Assembly: GCA_038227045.1 (NCBI GenBank)
Contig: JBBRQD010000002.1
Span: 62,001-126,000, forward strand
Origin: JANXLS01 sp038227045
GTDB taxonomy: Bacteria; Planctomycetota; SZUA-567; H5-PLA8
Direction of reading: 5' to 3'
Length of the DNA stretch: 64,000 bases
Made by a program: the position numbers and the translations under genes. Position 1 is the stretch's first letter. Each line of letters opens with the position of its first letter. The notes under the pieces were generated by a model. That model saw only the letters and a list, made by a program, of their open reading frames with translations. It was not told the DNA's origin and made no database searches. This document shows positions 1-10,016 of the stretch, one piece after another.

Positions 1-2
1 TT

Positions 3-3000
3 CCCGGCGGAACGGCCAGCCTGAAGCTGCGTGTGCGCGAGCTAATCGGCGGCACTCAATCCGAATCGACGGTCGCCGTGAGCGGCGGGACAGTGCCGAC
101 CGCGTCGGTGAGTGCTGCTTCCGTGCGCATTGGCGATCTCGCTCAAGTCAAGACATTCATGGTTGGGAAGCAGGCACCGTTGATCGTGCTTGAAGACGAG
201 CAGAAATGGTGCCGGGATCAAGCGGAGCGCTTGCGCGCGGCGCTTCAAGCGCGCGGACTTCAGGCCAAGATCGTCTCAGCGGAGGAAGCCATTCGGCTGC
301 CCGCGGTCTGGGACAAAGTTCCCGCGCTCGATGGCACGCGCCTCTGGCGCGGCGACGTGGTCGAACCCGGTGTATTCGTCGATGCGCCGTTGATTCTTGT
401 CGGAAAGCGCAACGAAAATCGTTTGATTGAAGCGTTGATTCGCCGGGATGCGGTTCCCGAACCGCTGACGGCGAATTTTCCGTCCGCCGGTGGCGCCTTG
501 CTGGGCTGGACGCGCCACGCGTTCTCAAACCAATTCGACACCGTCTGTGTGCTCGCGAATGACGAGAGCGGCCTGGGACGCGGGATCGATGCGCTGCTGG
601 CAATCGACACGCAACGCGAAACGGCAGTTCGGATTCCTCTGGCGTCCGCACAACCCGATCCCAACGCGGCACTGGCCGCGGGCGCAGCGTCATCATCGGA
701 AAGCACGCCCGAAGCCGAAAATGGTTATCGCGAACGCATCAGCGGCGAAGACTGGATTCGATCGCTCGACATCGATGCAGCGACCGGCCGCGTGCTCGTT
801 GGCACGTTCGGATTTGGAGACAACCTGTTTTGTTTCGGGCCGGACGGAAAACTATTGTGGAAGAAATTTCTGCCCGAACACAACGTCTATTTCGCGCGCT
901 GGTACGACGACGGCAAACGTGTCGTCGCTGCAACGGGAGAAGGATGTCTGGTGTTCTTGCTAAACGGCGCGGACGGAGTGGTGAACATGAAATTCGCGTC
1001 CACCGAATGGCCGATGTTCCATGGCGGCTTCACGGTGTACCAGGAAGGCGCGCTCAACACGGAAATTCAGATTGAAGTGAACGCGCCGCTGCGGCAGATT
1101 CTGATCGCCGGCCTGACCGGTCCGATGGCTGTCGATTACGATGGAAAAAAGATATGGTTCCACGACCGCGCCGAGGCCATTGCCGCGTATCCGCCCGACG
1201 CCGAACAGACCAACGCCGCGGAATTCGGACGCACGGTCGTCGCTGGCCGCTTTGCCTTGAACAAAGACGGCTCACAATTGATTTACGGCGAGGACCGCAT
1301 CATCGGCTCGACGATGCACATGAAAATGATTGTGTCATTGTGGGCGTTTCGGCCAGCCGTGATGGATGCGCGAACAGGCAAGATCTTATATGAAAACGCG
1401 GAGGATCCCGGCAACCAAACCGGCACGGGGCAATGGTCCGTCGCATGGCCGGAAGATTCTCCCAATCCGCGGATTCAGACCGGGCGTCTGGCCGCGACAT
1501 TGAATGCCGACAACAAGCTCGATCCCTATCGGCCGTTGCGCGGAATACCGTTGAAAAAAGACGGCTTTTTGGGATCCGGTCCGCATCACGCCGAACGGTT
1601 CGATGCAAAAAATCAGCTCAAATGGCGTAACGACGACCGGCTCATCTGGCTGTCGGAACTTGACGCGCTCAGCGCATCTCAAACGCGGCTCTATCGATGC
1701 ACGCACGACGGTCTCGTGCGCTGCATCGACATGGACAACGGCAAGACACTTTGGGAGCGCACGCTGCCCTTTAGTGCCATGTTGCATCCCGTCGGCGACG
1801 AACTGCTTGTCGGCGCGAACAATGGTTATCTCGCGCGACTTGACGCGGCCGGCAAAGTGCTTTGGCAGACACGGCTGCGCGAACATCATCAACTCCCGGA
1901 GAGCAACTATGCCGGTTATGTGCAATCGGCGCTGCGGCGCGATGCAGACAGCAGTTCGGACATTTTTCCCGCCGGCCTCGACCGGCCCAACGATTACAGC
2001 GCCGTGTTGCGCATGGGCATCGAACAGCTTGTGAACGGCGATTTTGCGGCCCCCGACGGCTGGCAGGCGGGTGCTGGCAAACTTCGCTTTCAAGCCGCCG
2101 CACACGCTGCAAAAACGGCACTGGCTCTCGATGCCGGGGCGCTCGCGACGCAAGAAATCAAGCGGCGCATAATTCCGTCCGCAACTTATTTACTCGAGTT
2201 TTTCTATCGCGTCGAGGACGAGAAGACGCGCCTGACCGCCGGCGTGGTTCTCGGCGGCGCCAAAGAAACCTTCACCGGCTCCAAGTTCCTCGCGCGCCCC
2301 GGCGAGTGGACATTTGGCCGTCTGGCGGTCAAGAGCATGGAAGCGGCCACAACCATGCAGGTGGGTTTCGAAGCCGCTGGCGGAACCGTATTGGTATCCG
2401 GCGCCAGTTTGAAACCGGTTCGTTTTCCATCGGCGAATCTGCTGGCCAACAGCGCGCTGCACGCCATCGAACCGACGTTCGTCAGCGACATTCGCGTGCA
2501 ATACGACCGCATCCCCAGCACCCTGCGGCAGAGTCTCATGAGCCAGAATCACGTCGTTTCGTTCAAGCAGGGCGGGACGAATTCGTCGATGATTCCCACG
2601 CAGGAACAAGCGTTTTTGCAGAATGGCCGATTGGACGACGTTGGCGCCGTCTGGTCGTATCAGCCCGACATCATTGGTTTCAGCGCGACGCTGAAAAAGA
2701 CCGCCTGGATTTCGCACCTCGTTTTGTACCTGAACAATTCGACGCCGGAGAATACGTATGAAACGATCAGCGTGCTGGCGAACAACGTTCAGACAAAATT
2801 GCCCGAACTCGTGGCGATGGTGCGCTGCAACCGGCGGCGCTTCATCGTCGTCCATTTCCCGAAACCACTGTTCACCGATTCCATCAAAATTCTGCCGGGC
2901 ATGCATCGCGTTCACCGCGAATGCTTGACCGAGATCGAGCTTTACGGGCCGCTTGGCGGGCCGGACGAATCCGCGGGAAGCTCCGGCAAGGTGGCTTCGC

Positions 3001-4172
3001 GCGACCGCGACGCGGTGCCGATGTTCATGGCCTCGCCATCGCACGTGCCCGCGCAACTGCCCGCGGACCTGACCGGGCCTTACCGCGAACTTTCGGGGCT
3101 GCGCGCGGACACGCCCATTTACCATTCCGGCGCAACGGTCAACGACGGCGTCTTTTCGTTCAGCGATCCGAATGGTTCCATGACATCGTTTACGACGCCC
3201 AAACCCGGCGATAAAGACCAGCGCCTGACTCAGGGAACGCCCTGGACAATCGGCACGCTGACCCCAACCACGACACCGGCGCGCTACGCCGGGCGGCTGA
3301 TTGCCGGTTCGGCTGATGGAAAAATGCACGCGGTTTCGGACAGCAACACGCACCTCTGGAGTTTCCAGACCGGCGGCCGCATTTACTCCTCCCCCTGCCC
3401 CGTCGGCGACGATGTTTATTTCGGTTCGGACGACGGGCATCTCTATAAGGTGGATGTCGATTCCGGCGCGATGATCTGGGAAATTGCCACGGGTGACAAG
3501 GTCCGCTCCGCGCCGGCATTCGATGGAAAACTTGTTTTTGCGGCGTCGTGGGACGGCTTCCTTCACGCAATTCAAGCGGAAACAGGTCTGCCGTCATGGA
3601 AGGCTCCGCTGGCCAAATTCACGCGCTCTAGCCCCGCAATTCACCTCGCATCCAGGAAGATATTGATCGGCGACGAAAGCGGCGTGGCGCGCTGCTTCGA
3701 CGCCGAGAAAGGCACGCAAGTCTGGGAGCAGAAACTCGGCGGCTATATTTCGAATTGTCCAGTCATCGCGGGCGACACGGTTTTCTTCGTCAGCGAACAA
3801 GGCGACGCGGCTCTGTTTGCGCTCGATGGCACGCCGCGTTGGAAGCGGCCGCTTGGATCGCGCGTGACTGGACAGCCGTCGGCGACGCAAACTCAAATTT
3901 TCGTGCCCACCGAATCCGGCTTGATGGTGCTCAAGCAGAGTGATGGGCAAGCGGACGAACGCTTCGTTCCGCCAGCGCGAGAGAATCCGGGACAATCCGC
4001 TGGGCAGGTTCTTTCGGCGCTGATTTACAAAAACCAACTGTTCCTGCAATTCGGCGGCGCGAAGACAAACTTCAACGTGCCGCCGCGGACCTACGCCGAA
4101 TACCGCGGTTCCGCCGCCGTATGGGTTCCCGGGGAAGCGACGGCACCCGTTCCGCCGAAGAGGAAAAAATGA
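3..4172 (+). CDS. Giant secreted(?) beta-propeller protein with CBM-like and F5/8-type modules, 5' partial
   Basis: The reading frame is open to the window edge, so the N-terminus and any signal peptide lie upstream. About 1389 residues are visible. In order there is an alpha/beta module (about 50-200), a first WD/PQQ-like propeller (about 247-673), a CBM4/9-like beta-sandwich beginning LVNGDF (about 676-806), an F5/8 type C-like module ending in EIELYG (about 830-986) and a second PQQ-like propeller with repeats such as VYFGSDDGHLYKVD (about 1090-1316). The tail is basic (PPKRKK). The alpha/beta module plus first propeller resembles the same segment of the 2309-aa protein at 21996-28925, so the two are paralogues. 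The stop overlaps the next start as ATGA. A role in surface or periplasmic glycan binding is inferred from the modules; no catalytic site was recognised. Confidence 0.85.
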   Translation, partial: PGGTASLKLRVRELIGGTQSESTVAVSGGTVPTASVSAASVRIGDLAQVKTFMVGKQAPLIVLEDEQKWCRDQAERLRAALQARGLQAKIVSAEEAIRLPAVWDKVPALDGTRLWRGDVVEPGVFVDAPLILVGKRNENRLIEALIRRDAVPEPLTANFPSAGGALLGWTRHAFSNQFDTVCVLANDESGLGRGIDALLAIDTQRETAVRIPLASAQPDPNAALAAGAASSSESTPEAENGYRERISGEDWIRSLDIDAATGRVLVGTFGFGDNLFCFGPDGKLLWKKFLPEHNVYFARWYDDGKRVVAATGEGCLVFLLNGADGVVNMKFASTEWPMFHGGFTVYQEGALNTEIQIEVNAPLRQILIAGLTGPMAVDYDGKKIWFHDRAEAIAAYPPDAEQTNAAEFGRTVVAGRFALNKDGSQLIYGEDRIIGSTMHMKMIVSLWAFRPAVMDARTGKILYENAEDPGNQTGTGQWSVAWPEDSPNPRIQTGRLAATLNADNKLDPYRPLRGIPLKKDGFLGSGPHHAERFDAKNQLKWRNDDRLIWLSELDALSASQTRLYRCTHDGLVRCIDMDNGKTLWERTLPFSAMLHPVGDELLVGANNGYLARLDAAGKVLWQTRLREHHQLPESNYAGYVQSALRRDADSSSDIFPAGLDRPNDYSAVLRMGIEQLVNGDFAAPDGWQAGAGKLRFQAAAHAAKTALALDAGALATQEIKRRIIPSATYLLEFFYRVEDEKTRLTAGVVLGGAKETFTGSKFLARPGEWTFGRLAVKSMEAATTMQVGFEAAGGTVLVSGASLKPVRFPSANLLANSALHAIEPTFVSDIRVQYDRIPSTLRQSLMSQNHVVSFKQGGTNSSMIPTQEQAFLQNGRLDDVGAVWSYQPDIIGFSATLKKTAWISHLVLYLNNSTPENTYETISVLANNVQTKLPELVAMVRCNRRRFIVVHFPKPLFTDSIKILPGMHRVHRECLTEIELYGPLGGPDESAGSSGKVASRDRDAVPMFMASPSHVPAQLPADLTGPYRELSGLRADTPIYHSGATVNDGVFSFSDPNGSMTSFTTPKPGDKDQRLTQGTPWTIGTLTPTTTPARYAGRLIAGSADGKMHAVSDSNTHLWSFQTGGRIYSSPCPVGDDVYFGSDDGHLYKVDVDSGAMIWEIATGDKVRSAPAFDGKLVFAASWDGFLHAIQAETGLPSWKAPLAKFTRSSPAIHLASRKILIGDESGVARCFDAEKGTQVWEQKLGGYISNCPVIAGDTVFFVSEQGDAALFALDGTPRWKRPLGSRVTGQPSATQTQIFVPTESGLMVLKQSDGQADERFVPPARENPGQSAGQVLSALIYKNQLFLQFGGAKTNFNVPPRTYAEYRGSAAVWVPGEATAPVPPKRKK

Positions 4173-7100
4173 AATCGTTTTTCGCCACTCTATTTCTATG
4201 CGCATGCGTCGCTGCCGCGCGAGAACAGCCGGCGGGGTATTTCCTCGTCGATAATTTCACGGCCGCATTGCCGGGCAACGCCAGCATTTCGTGTGACACG
4301 GACCCGGCCGCGAAAGTCGGCCTGGGTTGCGCTCGGCTTACGTATAAATTGGAACCGAAACAGCGCAGCGTGAATCTCGCTATTACCGAAGGGTCGCACA
4401 TGATCCCGGCGTCCGGGACGTTGAAAATGTGGGTGAAGGGCGATGGTTCAGGCAACGAATTGGAATTGAGCCTCATGCACGCGCGGCCCAAAATCGAGCC
4501 CGACGGAAAACGCCACTATCAGGAACACGCGGGCGTGAATCTCAAACGCGCGAAACTGGATTTCGACGAATGGCGCGAATTGAGTTTCGACGTGCCGGCG
4601 ATTCCGGAAGGCCATCTCCTGTGGTGGCATCAACTCGCCGTGCATTTGCCCAACCCCAATCCAAAGGGGCCCGAGCCGAAAATGTCGGGCACGCTGCTGC
4701 TCGACGACATGCGTCTTTATCCTTCGGCGGGCAGCCCCAGCAGCACGTTAAACTGCGGTGTCCTTGGCCCGGCCGCGCGTGAATTCAAGGAAGACATCAG
4801 TATTTTTGCGGATGTGCGGAATTTCAAAAACGAGTCGGCGCGCGTTCGCGTGCGAGTCACCATGACCGATCGTAACTCAAACATGGTCGTCGACCGCGAC
4901 TTCACTCTCGACCTCGCAGCCGGTGAAAGCCGCGAGGCGAAGCTGGAGTTGAAGCCGGAGAAGCTCGACGCGTTTTTGCCGCCGTTCAAAATCGGCGGGG
5001 ATGTCCTCAGCAACGATCTGCCCGAAGTCTCGTTTAAGCTCGACCAGACTCTGGTGATGGGGAACAGCACTTACCTCTTCGACGATTTCTCGAATGTCTA
5101 CGGCCGCTGGTTCACGTCGGGCACTCCAATGTCGCTTCGCACCAACATTCGCGAATGGTTCGAAAGTTGGACTCACGGCGAAAGGCAGCGGTCCAGCGCG
5201 TACCTGCAAACGACGGCGCGTATTTCGCGCGTGGACGCGCCTCAGGATGCCGGCGCAGGCGGTCCCGGAACGGGCAAAAATCGGCCGGGGCGATACGCCA
5301 TGCAGCTCGATTACACCGGCGACGCGGTGGTCTACACCGGCATCGATCGCCTTCTGCCGGGCGACGCGTATCGCCTGGGCCTGTGGGTGAAAGGCGACGG
5401 CAGCGGCGCGAAGCTTTCTGCCTTGATTTTGGATTATACGAATGGCCAGGATTTCTGGTATGGGGGATGGAGGCGCATTCGCGACAGCGATTTGACGTTG
5501 TGCAAGCTGGATTTCACCGACTGGCGTTATCTCGAATTGAATCTGCCCGGAAACGGAGTCGGCAGCAATACGCTGAATGGCTCAACGGAACAAATCGATT
5601 TTCCACTAGAGTTGACCGCGTTTCACATCGAGACAGCCGTCGGGCAGACGACCGGATCGGTGCAGTTCGGGCCCATTTTTGTGCACACGCAACAGGCCGC
5701 GGCCGCGAGTGGAACCGGATCGCCCGGCGGCGCGGGAATCGGTGGCGCGCTCTCGCTGCAAGTGGGTTACGACGATCCTTCGCATTTCTATGCGCCGCAA
5801 CACAACGCGTCGATGACGGTGCAAAATGCGTGGCAGATCGGACGCCGCAAGCTCAAGAGCATCTGGACGCTCTTCGATGCGGCGGGCGATAAAGTTACAG
5901 GCGGCGTGGATGAATTTGAACTGGCCGCGGGCGAACTCAAATTGCTGAAAGCCGATTTGGCGAGCCACGCGAACGAAATCGCCAAGCGCCGCGCACCGCT
6001 GAAATTTCAAACGCTTGTGACCGACACCGCCGACCCCTCCATCTCCGCGTTGCGCGAAATCATGCTCGCACGGCCCGACAGTGCCGTATTGCTCGATGGC
6101 TTCGAGGGCGGCGGACAATATCTGGATTTGAAAGCGGACGATCCGCGCAAACCGCCCGGCGAATTTAAAGTCGCGGCGAGCGGCGAACAGGCGCACAGCG
6201 GCAAAATGTCGCTGCCACTGGCATGGGAAAAAGCCAAACGCGAACGCTTCACCGTGTCCATCGGCACAATGCCGGGCATCCCCTGCGAACTCTCGATGTG
6301 GATTTACGGCGACGGATCCGGCGTCGCGCTCAATCCACTGCTGGGAAGCGCGGCGGGCGTTCGACACGGCGCGTCGCAAATCAACTATTTCTATGCACGC
6401 AACGCCGAGGGCGATTTGCAGGACGGCGTGCGCGTCGATTGGATGGGCTGGCGCCAGGTGACGTTCCGCCTGCCGCCCATTCCGACGACGTGGGAATACA
6501 AAGAACGGCCGCTGGCGTTCCTGCCGTCTTATCCCATGGGACTGCATCTCAGTGTCAGCACGGCCGGAGCCAAGACGGAAAGCGGCAAAATTTTCGTCGA
6601 CGACATCACGGTGAAGACCCATCTTCCGCCACCGTTGCGCTTGAGCCTTTCGGGACCGCTCGCGGGGAATCCAAACGTGATAGTGCCCAATGGAACGGTC
6701 AACGTGACCATCGCCAATTTTGATTCGGCCACGCGCAAAGCGACTTTGAGCGGCGGACTGTACGATTGGCGGGGCAAACGCATCGCCGGCATTGAACAGG
6801 CGTTGGAACTGAAATCAGTCGAACACCTGGACGTAGCCATCGCCAAAAACGTGCCGCCGGGAGCCTTCGTTCTGCAAGTCACGCTGACGGAAAACAACGT
6901 GGTTGTCGGAACGCTTGAAGACGACGTGCTGTCCGCCGAATTGGCACCGACCCTTGGCGAAAACTGGCAGACGGCTATTCAGGACGAATGGAAGTTGCGC
7001 GCGCCCGTCAAAGAAAACTTCATTTATCTCGACGAAGACTGGGACTGGGTGGAGCATCATCCCGGCAACGTGCAGCTCGATACCATTCGCCAGCGCGCGA

Positions 7101-9067
7101 GCATTGTAAAGGACGCGAATTGCGCCCCGTACATACTGATCGGGTTCAGCGCTTATTGGGCGTCGGGCGTCGGGTTCGAGCAGATGAAAGCGGGCGCGTT
7201 TTCGCGGCGAATGCGTGATGTCGGGCACGCCGTCGATATTTTCATGATTCCGCAAAACATCGAAGATTGGGACAACTATGTGTGCGAGTTGATGCGGGGA
7301 GTCGGAAAAGAAGTCTCCGGCTGGATTGTCTGGGACAATCCGGACAGCGCCGGACCGATGCGCGTCGATCCCGCGCAGTTCGCGAAGATGCTGCAACGGG
7401 CCGACAAATGGCGCAGAATTTATTGTCCGCAAACGCCCTTGCTGATCGGCGGAATGGCGCGAGGCACGGCTATTCCGTACTTGAACGAACTGAAAAGCCA
7501 TGAAGCGCTGGAGTGCATCAGCGGTGTGCAGTTGCGCCTGGATGTCGGACGCCTCTCGCCCGAGGATGCGGAGATCGTGGAGTATGTTCGCGAATTGAAA
7601 GCGGCGCTGGCGTCGGGTTCATCCGGTCCGCCGAAGATCATTCAATTGGCCGATTTCGATTGGGCCGTGGAGCGGGATCCGCTGGGCCTCACCGTTTTCG
7701 ATCAAACCGCATACCTGGCGCGCGCGGCGTTTTTGCTCGAACGCGAAGGCGTCACGTCGGCGCTGTCCATCCGCAACGGCGATTTCGCACGTGTCGGACT
7801 TGGGCTTGTGTATAAGCCCACAATTACGGTTCAGCCGGCCACCGAGAAAGCGCCGGTGTTTCACCTCAAGCCAGCCTGGTGGGGCGTGGCGCGCGCGCGG
7901 CAATGGCTGGAGAAATTGAAACCGGCCGGCGATATTGTCATCCAAGACGTCATTCCTGGCCGCACCCGTTGCCTCCTTTATGATGACAGTGGCAAGAGCG
8001 CCGCGATCATTTGGAGAAACGATGACGCGGGCGAATGTTCGTTCGCACAAACAGGATTGACTGTCGAGGCGGCGGAGGACATGCTCGGCACACCACTTCC
8101 GCTTCAAGACGGCTGGTACTCGATTGGCAAAATGCCTGCAAAATTCGTGCTCAAAAAAGCCGCGGAACCTGTTGCTCAAGCACTTGGGCGGCTGAACGTG
8201 CGCGGCCCGGAAGCGAGCGCGCCGCAAACCGTTCTCGCCGTCTTCACGCCGGCAAACGGACAGCGTCAACTGTACGAACAAAAAGGCGGCGAACCTGTCG
8301 AAGCTCCGGCGCGAACGATCGATGGCCGGCAGATCCAAACACAATCGCTGCGTTTCAAATCCGGCGGCAGCGAGCGCTTTTCGATCGACGCCCCCGCCGG
8401 TTCGGATGTGCTGCTGCGCAAGACGTATCTGCTGGATGAAACCGGCCATGAGGCCGAAGTCTTCGTCAATGCGCAGCCGGCGGGCAAATGGAATCTGCGG
8501 CGCTCGGAGCAGAAATTGAGCGGCGGCCTGCGCGAAGCGGTCTTCGTTTTGGATCGTAAAATTCTGACCGGAAAAAGTCCCGCCAAAATTGAAATCCGCT
8601 ACGCTGGAACCGCGAACACCGTGAGCTGGTGCGCAGCGGCGTTTACGGGAAATCAATTGGCGTTGAGCAATCTCGGCGCAATTCACGCGGATCAAAATGT
8701 CAGTTGCGCGCACATTGCCCGGAACATCGTCGGAGCGCCGCTGAAGATTGGAACGATCCCCTTCGCGAACGGCATCGGCGCTTTCGCGCAGAGCCTGCTC
8801 GAATATCCGCTGAATGGACAGTTCACGCGCTTCACTGCAAAAGTCGGCGTCGATGCAGTGACCGAGGGCCGCGGATCCGTGGTGTTTGAAATTTATGCGG
8901 ACGGAAAAAAGCGCTGGTCTTCGCCGGTCATGTCCGGACTCGACCAGCCGCGCGAAGTGGATTTGGATATCAAGGGCGTGGATCGGCTGCGTCTGATTGT
9001 TTCGGATGCCGGCGACGGCAACAAATTCGATGCCGCGGATTGGTGCGAGCCGATACTGCATCGATGA
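4169..9067 (+). CDS. Secreted multi-CBM protein with degenerate glycosidase barrel and C-terminal NPCBM domain
   Basis: 1632 aa, starting at the ATG of an ATGA overlap; the encoded MKSFFATLFLCACVAAA looks like a signal peptide. Three beta-sandwich modules carry the motif W-(V/I)-x-GDGSG near residues 86, 405 and 709, each followed by a W-R/E-x-(hydrophobic)-x-(hydrophobic) strand typical of CBM folds. Residues about 945-1238 look like a clan GH-A (beta/alpha)8 barrel. At the usual W-x-x-W-N-E-P acid/base position it reads WIVWDNPD (1052-1059), and near the nucleophile strand it reads QLADFDW, so both catalytic glutamates appear lost. Residues about 1508-1632 are a clear NPCBM module (FANGIGAFA, VGVDAVTEG, DAGDGNKFDAADW). 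It probably binds polysaccharide rather than cutting it; that is inference. Its closest relative here is the product of 30460-34038. Confidence 0.88.
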   Translation: MKSFFATLFLCACVAAAREQPAGYFLVDNFTAALPGNASISCDTDPAAKVGLGCARLTYKLEPKQRSVNLAITEGSHMIPASGTLKMWVKGDGSGNELELSLMHARPKIEPDGKRHYQEHAGVNLKRAKLDFDEWRELSFDVPAIPEGHLLWWHQLAVHLPNPNPKGPEPKMSGTLLLDDMRLYPSAGSPSSTLNCGVLGPAAREFKEDISIFADVRNFKNESARVRVRVTMTDRNSNMVVDRDFTLDLAAGESREAKLELKPEKLDAFLPPFKIGGDVLSNDLPEVSFKLDQTLVMGNSTYLFDDFSNVYGRWFTSGTPMSLRTNIREWFESWTHGERQRSSAYLQTTARISRVDAPQDAGAGGPGTGKNRPGRYAMQLDYTGDAVVYTGIDRLLPGDAYRLGLWVKGDGSGAKLSALILDYTNGQDFWYGGWRRIRDSDLTLCKLDFTDWRYLELNLPGNGVGSNTLNGSTEQIDFPLELTAFHIETAVGQTTGSVQFGPIFVHTQQAAAASGTGSPGGAGIGGALSLQVGYDDPSHFYAPQHNASMTVQNAWQIGRRKLKSIWTLFDAAGDKVTGGVDEFELAAGELKLLKADLASHANEIAKRRAPLKFQTLVTDTADPSISALREIMLARPDSAVLLDGFEGGGQYLDLKADDPRKPPGEFKVAASGEQAHSGKMSLPLAWEKAKRERFTVSIGTMPGIPCELSMWIYGDGSGVALNPLLGSAAGVRHGASQINYFYARNAEGDLQDGVRVDWMGWRQVTFRLPPIPTTWEYKERPLAFLPSYPMGLHLSVSTAGAKTESGKIFVDDITVKTHLPPPLRLSLSGPLAGNPNVIVPNGTVNVTIANFDSATRKATLSGGLYDWRGKRIAGIEQALELKSVEHLDVAIAKNVPPGAFVLQVTLTENNVVVGTLEDDVLSAELAPTLGENWQTAIQDEWKLRAPVKENFIYLDEDWDWVEHHPGNVQLDTIRQRASIVKDANCAPYILIGFSAYWASGVGFEQMKAGAFSRRMRDVGHAVDIFMIPQNIEDWDNYVCELMRGVGKEVSGWIVWDNPDSAGPMRVDPAQFAKMLQRADKWRRIYCPQTPLLIGGMARGTAIPYLNELKSHEALECISGVQLRLDVGRLSPEDAEIVEYVRELKAALASGSSGPPKIIQLADFDWAVERDPLGLTVFDQTAYLARAAFLLEREGVTSALSIRNGDFARVGLGLVYKPTITVQPATEKAPVFHLKPAWWGVARARQWLEKLKPAGDIVIQDVIPGRTRCLLYDDSGKSAAIIWRNDDAGECSFAQTGLTVEAAEDMLGTPLPLQDGWYSIGKMPAKFVLKKAAEPVAQALGRLNVRGPEASAPQTVLAVFTPANGQRQLYEQKGGEPVEAPARTIDGRQIQTQSLRFKSGGSERFSIDAPAGSDVLLRKTYLLDETGHEAEVFVNAQPAGKWNLRRSEQKLSGGLREAVFVLDRKILTGKSPAKIEIRYAGTANTVSWCAAAFTGNQLALSNLGAIHADQNVSCAHIARNIVGAPLKIGTIPFANGIGAFAQSLLEYPLNGQFTRFTAKVGVDAVTEGRGSVVFEIYADGKKRWSSPVMSGLDQPREVDLDIKGVDRLRLIVSDAGDGNKFDAADWCEPILHR

Positions 9068-9084
9068 AATCAAAGGAGGCAGCC

Positions 9085-10011
9085 ATGCGGTGCCGCAGTC
9101 GTTCGATTCTGTTGTTTCTGGCGATAGTTGAATTCGCTGCGCGCTCCGGATTCGCCGAGGATGCCCCCGCGAATACGGAAGCCGCCGGACAGATCAAGAA
9201 GGCCTCGGCGGCCATCGCCATCGACGGCTCGCTGGACAAACCGTGCTGGAAAGAGGCGGCCACAATTCGCGCGGATTACATCAACAGCAAACAGGGCGTG
9301 CTCAGTGACGATCCGCATCTTGCGGTGAAATACACGTGGGACGAACAGTACCTGTACATCGGATACGAAACGTTCGACAAGAATCTCGTGACACTCGGCA
9401 GTGGCGAATCTCAAGGCCCGGTCGACAACAAGCGCGAAGGATGCGAAATATACAAAGAAGGCGTGAAAGTCGATGTCGTCGAATTTTTCATTTCGTTCGG
9501 CGACGAGCATTTTTTCTGGGAAATTCACCACAACGCGGCGAACCAGTTCAACGATGTCTGGTGCACGGCCGTGGATGAGAAGTGGCCGATTGCGAAGTCG
9601 TCGATGTCTTCCTATGGAATCATTTTTGGCAGCGGCGAATACCTGAAGGATTCGGGGCCATACAAGGTTGCGATGGCTGTCAAAATGAAACCGAAGGCTG
9701 ACGGCAAACCGTCTACCGTGAACGATCCCAGCGACGAGGATACGGGTTACACCGCCGAAATTCGGTTGCCCTGGGCGTCAATTGGAGCGCCGCGCGCGCA
9801 ACAAAAAAAGGCGGTTAAAAACGCGGAGCCCAAATGGGACATGGCCGGACAGGAGATAATCGTGCTGGCTGTCGTTCAGGACGGCGATCTGAAAGAACGA
9901 TACTATCATTCAAGCCCCACTCGCAAAGGCGGCTGGTTTCACACCACCGCGGCATTGTGGCCGCGTTATAAATTGACGGCCGACGGAAGCGCAGTCGAGA
10001 AACAGAAGTAA
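9085..10011 (+). CDS. Secreted CBM9-like carbohydrate-binding protein
   Basis: 308 aa. An ATG at 9064 overlaps the previous stop as ATGA, but the ATG at 9085 is preferred: it follows a near-perfect AAAGGAGG (9072-9079) with 5-nt spacing and begins a clean signal peptide (MRCRSRSILLFLAIVEFAA). Residues about 35-300 look like a CBM9/DOMON-like sugar-binding domain: DGSLDKPCWKEA at the start, then YTWDEQYLYIGYE, a central VDVVEFFISF strand and a late GYTAEIRLPWASIG strand. The protein is essentially that single domain, with no enzyme attached. Paralogues are the 286-aa product at 18117-18977 and the C-terminal third of the 1006-aa protein at 18979-21999. A likely role is binding glycan at the cell surface or in the periplasm. 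Confidence 0.82.
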   Translation: MRCRSRSILLFLAIVEFAARSGFAEDAPANTEAAGQIKKASAAIAIDGSLDKPCWKEAATIRADYINSKQGVLSDDPHLAVKYTWDEQYLYIGYETFDKNLVTLGSGESQGPVDNKREGCEIYKEGVKVDVVEFFISFGDEHFFWEIHHNAANQFNDVWCTAVDEKWPIAKSSMSSYGIIFGSGEYLKDSGPYKVAMAVKMKPKADGKPSTVNDPSDEDTGYTAEIRLPWASIGAPRAQQKKAVKNAEPKWDMAGQEIIVLAVVQDGDLKERYYHSSPTRKGGWFHTTAALWPRYKLTADGSAVEKQK

Positions 10012-10016
10012 TATTC

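Noticed and set aside
2190..3575. A 461-codon - strand frame within the first gene
   Set aside because: Antisense to propeller and F5/8 coding sequence with no supporting signal.
7619..9073. A 484-codon antisense frame over the NPCBM gene
   Set aside because: No domain, no start context, and the sense strand encodes a clear NPCBM module.
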